Assembly: GCA_041652255.1 (NCBI GenBank)
Contig: JBAZHT010000020.1
Coordinates: 1 to 28,036 of the forward strand
Reading direction: 5' to 3'
Length of the DNA: 28,036 bases
From: DMER64 sp041652255
Lineage (GTDB): Bacteria > Bacteroidota > Bacteroidia > Bacteroidales > UBA932
Shown here: positions 23,722 through 28,036 of the stretch, one piece after another
Position numbering within the stretch: position 1 is the stretch's first letter
How the letters are laid out: the number at the start of each line of letters is the position of its first letter
Notes under the pieces: generated by a model
The model's database searches: none
What the model was told of the DNA's origin: nothing
Seen by the model: only the letters and a program-made list of their open reading frames with translations
Program-made: the position numbers and the translations under genes

Positions 23722-23745
23722 ATTGTTCGTATGTTTGCGAACATT
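23722..23745 (+). promoter_or_regulatory. -7 box within an inverted repeat: arsM promoter/operator
   Basis: TATGTTTG at 23730-23737 is an exact TAnnTTTG, and it is exactly framed by ATTGTTCG (23722-23729) and CGAACATT (23738-23745), arms that pair at 7 of 8 positions. The right arm ends one base before the ATG at 23746. A repressor bound here would block the polymerase. ArsR-family sites with TTCG/CGAA arms are known; assignment here is inference. Confidence 0.6.
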
Positions 23746-24522
23746 ATGGAAAGAGAAAAAATAAAAGATCTTGTAAAAGAAAAATACGGACAAGTGGCAA
23801 ACAGTTCATCTTGTTGCGGATCCGGTTGCTGTGGCTCTGTTGGTTGTGGACCCGGCAATGACGGTTTTACTATGAACGAAGACTACCGTTTTGTCAAAGG
23901 GTATGAAAAGGATGCCGATCTGAATCTGGGATGCGGACTTCCTACACAATTTGCTGGGATCCGTGAGGGAGATACCGTAATTGACCTGGGATCCGGAGCC
24001 GGTAATGATTGTTTTGTGGCCAGGGCTGAAGCCGGGGAATCAGGACGGATCATTGGTATAGACATGACTCCTGAAATGGTGGAAAAAGCAAGGAATAACG
24101 CTTCAAAATTGGGCTTTTCAAATATTGAATTTATCCTTGCCGATATTGAAAACATGCCGGTTAGTGATGGTTTTGCCGATGTGGTGATTAGCAATTGCGT
24201 ACTGAATTTGTTGCCATCCAAAGAAAAGATCTTTAAGGAAATACACCGGGTTTTGAAACCGGGAAGTCATTTCTGTATCTCAGATGTCGTCATTACCGGT
24301 ACATTGCCGGTAGCCATAAAGGAAAACGTTGAATTGTACACCGGATGCATAGCAGGTGCCATTCAAAAAGACAAGTACCTGGAGCATATTTCAGGGGCCG
24401 GATTTCTTGATATTACCGTACATAAAGAAAATGAAATTGGATTACCTGAGAGCTATGCTGAGCAATATAAGGACAGTTTTTCTATTTTATCGGTAACCGT
24501 TACAGGCAGAAAACCTGAATAA
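23746..24522 (+). CDS. arsM: Arsenite S-adenosylmethyltransferase-like protein
   Basis: From 23746 the product has 258 residues. A Cys-rich stretch SSCCGSGCCGSVGCG lies near residues 20-35. The SAM-binding motif VIDLGSGAGND follows, then VEKARNNASKLGFSNIEF, then SNCVLNLLPSKEKIFKEIHRVLKPG. The cysteines in NLGCGLP and YTGCIAGA match those that bind As(III) in ArsM. The enzyme methylates arsenite to di- and trimethyl forms. The frame is open to 23698, but the -7 box at 23730 and family alignment favour 23746. No other ars gene is in view. A related methyltransferase using another metalloid or thiol is possible. Confidence 0.85.
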   Translation: MEREKIKDLVKEKYGQVANSSSCCGSGCCGSVGCGPGNDGFTMNEDYRFVKGYEKDADLNLGCGLPTQFAGIREGDTVIDLGSGAGNDCFVARAEAGESGRIIGIDMTPEMVEKARNNASKLGFSNIEFILADIENMPVSDGFADVVISNCVLNLLPSKEKIFKEIHRVLKPGSHFCISDVVITGTLPVAIKENVELYTGCIAGAIQKDKYLEHISGAGFLDITVHKENEIGLPESYAEQYKDSFSILSVTVTGRKPE

Positions 24523-24532
24523 ATACCAAAAA

Positions 24533-24652
24533 GGGATTACCTTCGCACTGCGTGCTCGGTCTTTACCCCCACGGGATTACCTTCGCACTGCGTGCTCGGT
24601 GTTCCCTTTGGGGAGGAGCTTCACAAAAAACAAAAACAGCACTGCGTGCTGC
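24533..24652. repeat. Intergenic repeat array with GCACTGCGTGC cores
   Basis: A 28-bp sequence beginning GGGATTACCTTCGCACTGCG occurs identically at 24533-24560 and 24573-24600, 12 nt apart. A third, shorter copy of its core forms a perfect hairpin CAGCAC-TGC-GTGCTG at 24637-24651. Each core can fold by itself (GCAC-TGC-GTGC). The region has no gene and lies between arsM and its terminator. It may be a dispersed genomic repeat of REP or MITE type; copies elsewhere cannot be seen here. Confidence 0.8.
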
Positions 24653-24654
24653 AC

Positions 24655-24705
24655 AAAGAAAAACACCCAAAAAGCAAATAAATTTGTTTTTTGGGTGTTT
24701 TCTTT
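24655..24705. terminator. Strong bidirectional intrinsic terminator hairpin
   Basis: Arms 24655-24679 and 24682-24705 pair over about 24 bp with one bulged A and one G-T pair, closing a 2-nt loop. The GTG/CCC centre is flanked by A-runs on the left and T-runs on the right, so it reads as a terminator in both directions: for arsM (+) and for the tRNA-Ser unit (-). Confidence 0.8.
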
Positions 24706-24710
24706 TGTTG

Positions 24711-24727
24711 TGCCGGCGTTGCCGGCA
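24711..24727 (+). terminator. Second GC-rich hairpin followed by T-run
   Basis: TGCCGGC-GTT-GCCGGCA forms a perfect 7-bp stem with a 3-nt loop, followed on the plus strand by TTTAGTTTTTT. It lies between the larger terminator and the 3' end of the tRNA gene, so on the plus strand it would act as a back-up stop. Confidence 0.55.
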
Positions 24728-24738
24728 TTTAGTTTTTT

Positions 24739-24827
<89 letters not shown>

Positions 24828-24876
24828 ATATCTTAAGGGGTTGCAAAAGTAAGGAAAAAATAAATATATGCGTGAC

Positions 24877-25887
24877 TTAGAGAATGCTTTTTTCTTTTTT
24901 AAGCCATTCTATTGTATCGGCCAGTGTTTCGGGAAAGGGTCTGGTGATATATCCGAGTTTAAGACGGGCTTTGTCAGAGGAGAAATAAGCGTTGGTATTC
25001 AATGTGTATAGAGAATAGGAGGAAAACATAGGCAGGCGCTTTTTGATCTTATAGTAAAGAGAGCACAGTGGTAGAGATGCCTTTGCCAACCACATGGGAG
25101 CCATGAGCCGTGGTAATTTCTTCCCTGTGATTTCCTGGAAAGTGGAGAAAATTTCTTTAACGGAAATGTAGCGGTTTGCCAAAATATAGCACTCTCCCCT
25201 TTCTCCTTTATGACAAGATGAGATGGTGCCTGAAGCTACATCGCGAACATCAACAAAATCATAGCCTCCATTTACGCCCATAGGTAAAAGGCCTTTCCAA
25301 CAATCGATCACAAGCTGGGTAGCGTAATTGAACGCATGTGAATTGGGACCGCATATTCCGGAAGGATGCACTACAGTTACGTCCAGGCCTTTTGCCGCAG
25401 CGTCAAGGACAGCGTGAGTGGCTTCGGCTTTGGTTTTGCTGTACATTCCGTAAACAAGGTCTTTGTCAAAATGCTCTACTTCACGGATTACCTGTCCTTT
25501 GGGTAATTCAGGAATGGCATGTACCGAACTTACATAAACCATTTTTTTTACATGATGTTTTATGGCTTCTTCAAGAATATTTTTAGTTCCCTGCACGTTC
25601 ACATCGTAAACAATTTGTCTGTATTTCAATGATGTGGTTACAATCCCGGCAGAATGAATAAGGTAGATTTGCACGCCGGGAGGTACCTTAAAAAATTGAT
25701 CCAGGGAATGCTTATCAAGTACATTTCCCCGAACTATTTCAATTTCAGGTGGCAAACGGGAACCCAGACAATCCTCTGGCAATACCAGGGCACGAACGTG
25801 CCGGCCTTCACTTACCAACTGGGAAACAATAGTATACCCAAGATGACCTGCTGCTCCCGTAACAAGGTATATCTGATCTTTGTCCAT
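24877..25887 (-). CDS. NAD-dependent epimerase/dehydratase (extended SDR)
   Basis: From the ATG at 25887 the product has 336 residues. The Rossmann motif VTGAAGHLG (GxxGxxG) is at about 9-17, then VNVQGTKNILEEAI, VYVSSVHAIPE and the active-site YSKTK. The C-terminal part contains DFVDVRDVASG, typical of extended SDRs acting on sugar nucleotides, flavonoid-like or sterol-like ketones. The substrate cannot be assigned. An in-frame Met at 25905 (342 residues) and one at 25938 are alternatives; the residues before 25887 are unlike the family. It faces an AraC-type regulator across a shared control region. Confidence 0.85.
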   Translation of the reverse strand: MDKDQIYLVTGAAGHLGYTIVSQLVSEGRHVRALVLPEDCLGSRLPPEIEIVRGNVLDKHSLDQFFKVPPGVQIYLIHSAGIVTTSLKYRQIVYDVNVQGTKNILEEAIKHHVKKMVYVSSVHAIPELPKGQVIREVEHFDKDLVYGMYSKTKAEATHAVLDAAAKGLDVTVVHPSGICGPNSHAFNYATQLVIDCWKGLLPMGVNGGYDFVDVRDVASGTISSCHKGERGECYILANRYISVKEIFSTFQEITGKKLPRLMAPMWLAKASLPLCSLYYKIKKRLPMFSSYSLYTLNTNAYFSSDKARLKLGYITRPFPETLADTIEWLKKEKSIL

Positions 25888-25922
25888 GTTATTACCCGGA
25901 TTCATGTTGTAATATTTTTTCG

Positions 25923-25940
25923 TTGTAAATATATACACAA
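25923..25940. promoter_or_regulatory. Imperfect 18-bp palindrome over the epimerase promoter
   Basis: TTGTAAATATATACACAA equals its own reverse complement at 14 of 18 positions. It covers TATATTTA (minus strand, 25933-25926), a one-off match to TAnnTTTG for the epimerase gene. It could be an operator for the divergent AraC-type regulator or another factor; AT-richness weakens the case. Confidence 0.35.
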
Positions 25941-25975
25941 TTTTTACGACTGCGTATTATAAAAAAACTCATGTA

Positions 25976-26007
25976 GTTGTCAATTTGTCGGATTTTTGGT
26001 ATTTTTG
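25976..26007 (+). promoter_or_regulatory. -33/-7 promoter of the AraC-family gene
   Basis: GTTG at 25976-25979 and an exact TAnnTTTG (TATTTTTG) at 26000-26007 are separated by 20 nt, the standard Bacteroidota spacing. The box ends 17 nt before the ATG at 26025. Confidence 0.65.
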
Positions 26008-26024
26008 AACAAAATCATGCAAAA

Positions 26025-26918
26025 ATGTTAAAGACTTTAGAACATTTTACAGTTAAAGAACTTATAGAGCTGACAAAAAAATTCAATGGTTTTCTTTTTG
26101 ATGAAGAACTTTTCATAACCCGTGAACTGGAGATCCAGAAAGGGTATTTTCAATATCCTTCCCGCCTGGATGTCTATTTTTTGATCTTATGCGTCAAGGG
26201 ATCTTTCAATGTATCGGTAAATTTACGTGATTTTACCATAGAAAAAGACATGGCTATGGTCTACACTCCGGAATGTATCCTTCAGATCAATGAAAGCAAC
26301 GGGGCCGTCATCCGTACAGTGGCCATTACCGAATCATTTCTGCAAAGTATTCATATAGATCCAAAAATGATTTTTTCGCCATTGGTTAATGTACAGGAAA
26401 CTCCATGCTGGGAACTTACAAAGAATGAATTAAAGATCATTGATAACTATATGCATCTGATCCGTTCCATATACATTTTGCCGGAAGGAACTTACAAAAG
26501 CGAGATGATTCGCGGAGTGATCTCTTCTGTTGTTTTTTTATTCGTTCATATTTGGAAGCGGGAATCCAACGCCGTAAAAGAAATTCAGGACCCCAGGGAC
26601 AGGAGTGCCAGGCATTTTTCCCATTTTATGGAATTGCTCCAAAAACACCATAATAAAGAGCATCATGTGGCGTTTTATGCAGATAGGATGTGTATGACAC
26701 CAAAATACCTTTCCTCTCTGATCAAGGAACACAGCGGCAGATCGGCTGCTGAATGGATAGATCAGTACCTGATACTGGAAGCAAAAAGCTTGCTTAAATA
26801 TTCAGGAAAAAGTGTAAAAGAGATCACTGACGAATTGAACTTTTCGGATTCTTCTTTCTTTTGCAAATACTTCAAAAAAAATACCGGGATCACTCCCACA
26901 GAATACAAGAAAATGTAA
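26025..26918 (+). CDS. AraC-family transcriptional regulator
   Basis: The 297-residue product from 26025 has an N-terminal cupin-like sensing region (about 1-180, with FLILCVKGSFNVSVNLRDF and MVYTPECILQI) and a C-terminal double helix-turn-helix (about 200-297): FYADRMCMTPKYLSSLIKEHSG for the first and SVKEITDELNFSDSSFFCKYFKKNTGITPTEYKK for the second, the AraC family signature. It should bind DNA and respond to a small ligand. It is divergent from the SDR gene and may control it. The frame upstream to 25977 would swallow the promoter, so 26025 is taken. Confidence 0.92.
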   Translation: MLKTLEHFTVKELIELTKKFNGFLFDEELFITRELEIQKGYFQYPSRLDVYFLILCVKGSFNVSVNLRDFTIEKDMAMVYTPECILQINESNGAVIRTVAITESFLQSIHIDPKMIFSPLVNVQETPCWELTKNELKIIDNYMHLIRSIYILPEGTYKSEMIRGVISSVVFLFVHIWKRESNAVKEIQDPRDRSARHFSHFMELLQKHHNKEHHVAFYADRMCMTPKYLSSLIKEHSGRSAAEWIDQYLILEAKSLLKYSGKSVKEITDELNFSDSSFFCKYFKKNTGITPTEYKKM

Positions 26919-26927
26919 ACATCCGGC

Positions 26928-27392
26928 CTAAGGTTCTGCCTGAAAAACCTGGTTCAGAACCTGCAACACGTTACCCCACTCATTATTCAGCGCAGATAAA
27001 TTTTCTTCCATGGTATCCAGGACATCACCTTTGGCCATCACTTCCATATTTGATGCAATTCCGGCCATTGTTTTATACCTGGCAGTCAACGCAGCTCCTT
27101 TTATGTAATGCGCCAGAACAGATATCTGACGCCCATCCCCGTCTTTCACGGCCTTCCCCAGGGCTTCCAGCTTTTCCTTCATATCGGCCCTGGAAACGGC
27201 GATCATTTTTTCTACCATTTCATTATCGCCCCCCAGGGCTTCCAAAAATTCGGCATAATTAAAATGCGCATCCTGATCTTTTCTTACATATTCTTTCATA
27301 AACTTTTCCAGTTTACTGCGTTCAATAGGTTTGGCAAGAAAGGCGTCCATTCCGTTATTAAGCGCTTTTTGTTGTTCTTCTTTTAACCCAAC
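26928..27392 (-). pseudogene. Truncated receiver/HPt C-terminus of a hybrid sensor kinase
   Basis: The open frame between the TAA at 27393-27395 and the TAG at 26928 encodes only the last part of a response-regulator receiver domain (LKEEQQKALNNGMDAFLAKPIERSKLEKFM, with the conserved Lys-Pro), a short linker and a histidine phosphotransfer domain. The HPt domain has its phosphorylatable His in LAHYIKGAALTARY. The phospho-accepting Asp and most of the receiver, and any kinase part, are missing upstream, where the sequence stops matching. A Met at 27350 would give 140 residues, possibly a free-standing HPt protein, but the receiver remnant argues for truncation. Confidence 0.7.
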
Positions 27393-27478
27393 TTAAAAAT
27401 ACACAACCGTAAAAGTCTGCTAAACAGCGCATTGTGCTTTTATTTTTTTTTACAATTGGGGGACTACTTTTGTTTTTC
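27393..27478. other. Intergenic stretch between two gene remnants
   Basis: About 85 bases of AT-rich sequence with a T-run at 27441-27450. I see no gene, promoter box or convincing hairpin. It joins the broken 5' side of the receiver/HPt remnant to the 3' end of the next fragment. Confidence 0.6.
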
Positions 27479-27748
27479 TCACGTATGGGCGGTGTTTAAA
27501 ATTGAGACTGTCAAAAATGATTTGTTGGTCAATTGTGCCTCTAGTCTTAGGGTAAATTTATTGTCGATGGAAGCTTCTTTTTTTAATTTTTGATCACTCT
27601 TAATATGTAAAAAATTGTCATCATTACCCTCTGCGACAACCTTTGTCAGTTCAATTTTGTTGCCCCTGTTGTCGCAAATGGTTTCTGCTTTAACAGAGAG
27701 TTGTGTATAATCCCCGGGGATAGTTCTGCTCACACAAACATAATCGTA
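27479..27748 (-). pseudogene. C-terminal fragment of an unrecognised gene, cut by an insertion
   Basis: A frame ending in TGA at 27479 is open upstream to about 27763, reading RYDYVCVSRTIPGD then LSVKAETICDNRGNKIELTK and so on, about 90 residues with alternating polar and hydrophobic residues suggesting a beta-rich C-terminal domain. No natural start is present except a GTG at 27733, which has no promoter or ribosome site. The frame meets a TAA at 27764 right where the IS1380-like element appears to begin, so the rest of the gene was probably separated by that insertion. I do not recognise the family. Confidence 0.5.
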
Positions 27749-28036
27749 CCTAAACTGAGCGATTTATTTGAAAAAAGCAAAAGATAGCTTGCATATTAAC
27801 CTAATAATGAGTATTTTAGAAGTATATAAAAGTATAAAAACTCATCACTTTTTAGGTGAACCACAAAACTATCTTTTATGGCTACTAAGATAACAAAATT
27901 TGGTGTAACAAGCGACAAAATTTCCGGACGTGGGGGGCTTGCCATCTTCCTTCGATATATCACTAAAACCCGTCTGATGGCCCTTATTTCAAATATCTTC
28001 CTGACAAAAGTCACTGTACACGCCAAGGGTTTGCAA
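27749..28036 (+). mobile_element. Left end of an IS1380-like insertion sequence (runs off window)
   Basis: The region begins near CCTAAACTGAGCGATTTATT, where the minus-strand fragment's frame ends, and contains about 130 nt of non-coding sequence and then a transposase start. The exact inverted repeat and target duplication cannot be set because the right end is outside the window, so the boundary is approximate. Confidence 0.55.
27878..28036 (+). CDS. IS1380-family transposase, N-terminal part only
   Basis: The 53 codons visible from the ATG at 27878 read MATKITKFGVTSDKISGRGG and continue LAIFLRYITKTRL. The SGRGGL-x-x-FLRY pattern near residue 16 is what I know from the N-termini of IS1380-type (DDE group 1) transposases of Bacteroidota. 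The catalytic residues lie beyond the window, so activity cannot be judged. The start follows an AT-rich region without a clear TAnnTTTG box. Confidence 0.65.
   Translation, partial: MATKITKFGVTSDKISGRGGLAIFLRYITKTRLMALISNIFLTKVTVHAKGLQ

Noticed and set aside
24533..24652. CRISPR array
   Set aside because: Only two full copies 12 nt apart and a partial third; spacers are too short and uneven and no cas gene is in view.
27796..28026. Minus-strand frame opposite the IS transposase start
   Set aside because: Covers both the non-coding left end and the transposase N-terminus; the plus-strand reading has the IS1380-like pattern, this one has none.

Overview
The window looks like a chromosomal segment of a Bacteroidota bacterium, most likely Bacteroidales. 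Three things point there. Several genes are preceded by the Bacteroidota -7 promoter element TAnnTTTG, often only a few bases from the ATG. Typical protein types are present: FISUMP-domain lipoproteins, a long KamA-like radical SAM protein, a GH53 lipoprotein and a large M23 peptidase. Gene layouts such as gmk-nadD also fit. The code is standard, since TGA terminates dnaJ, gmk and others. No species can be named from sequence alone.

Layout. (1) 1-6562, minus strand: a tight cluster dnaK-grpE-dnaJ-M23 peptidase-anmK, with gaps of 1 and 8 nt and then overlaps, so a chaperone operon appears to run into peptidoglycan hydrolase and recycling genes; anmK leaves the window. (2) 6679-7377, plus: a divergent RluA-type pseudouridine synthase. 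(3) 7486-8986, plus: two tandem FISUMP lipoprotein genes with nearly identical leaders, the second broken by an in-frame TGA. (4) 8990-12363, minus: creatininase-like hydrolase, gmk, nadD and a fused nnrE-nnrD, a nucleotide/NAD operon. (5) 12457-13419, plus: class II aldolase, divergent from that operon. (6) 13436-15135, minus: marC and a GH53 galactanase lipoprotein. (7) 15193-21488, plus: M28 peptidase; then a translationally coupled group of serpin lipoprotein, acyltransferase with an HxxxDG motif, zinc-ribbon membrane protein (DUF6320-like) and aldehyde dehydrogenase. (8) 21592-24522, plus: KamA-like radical SAM protein and an ArsM-like methyltransferase with an operator-like inverted repeat at its promoter. 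(9) 24523-24827: short repeats, a strong bidirectional terminator and tRNA-Ser(UGA). (10) 24877-26918: an SDR epimerase/dehydratase divergent from an AraC-family regulator. (11) 26928-28036: a degraded area with a truncated receiver/HPt remnant, a C-terminal gene fragment, and the left end of an IS1380-like element that seems to have cut that fragment.

The least explained part is the serpin/acyltransferase/DUF6320/ALDH group: its coupling suggests one pathway making or modifying an acyl-linked product at the envelope, but neither substrate nor product can be read from sequence. The other notable signals are the repeated placement of promoter -7 boxes against start codons (leaderless transcription), a sigma54-like element upstream of dnaK, and the leader-sharing FISUMP pair.
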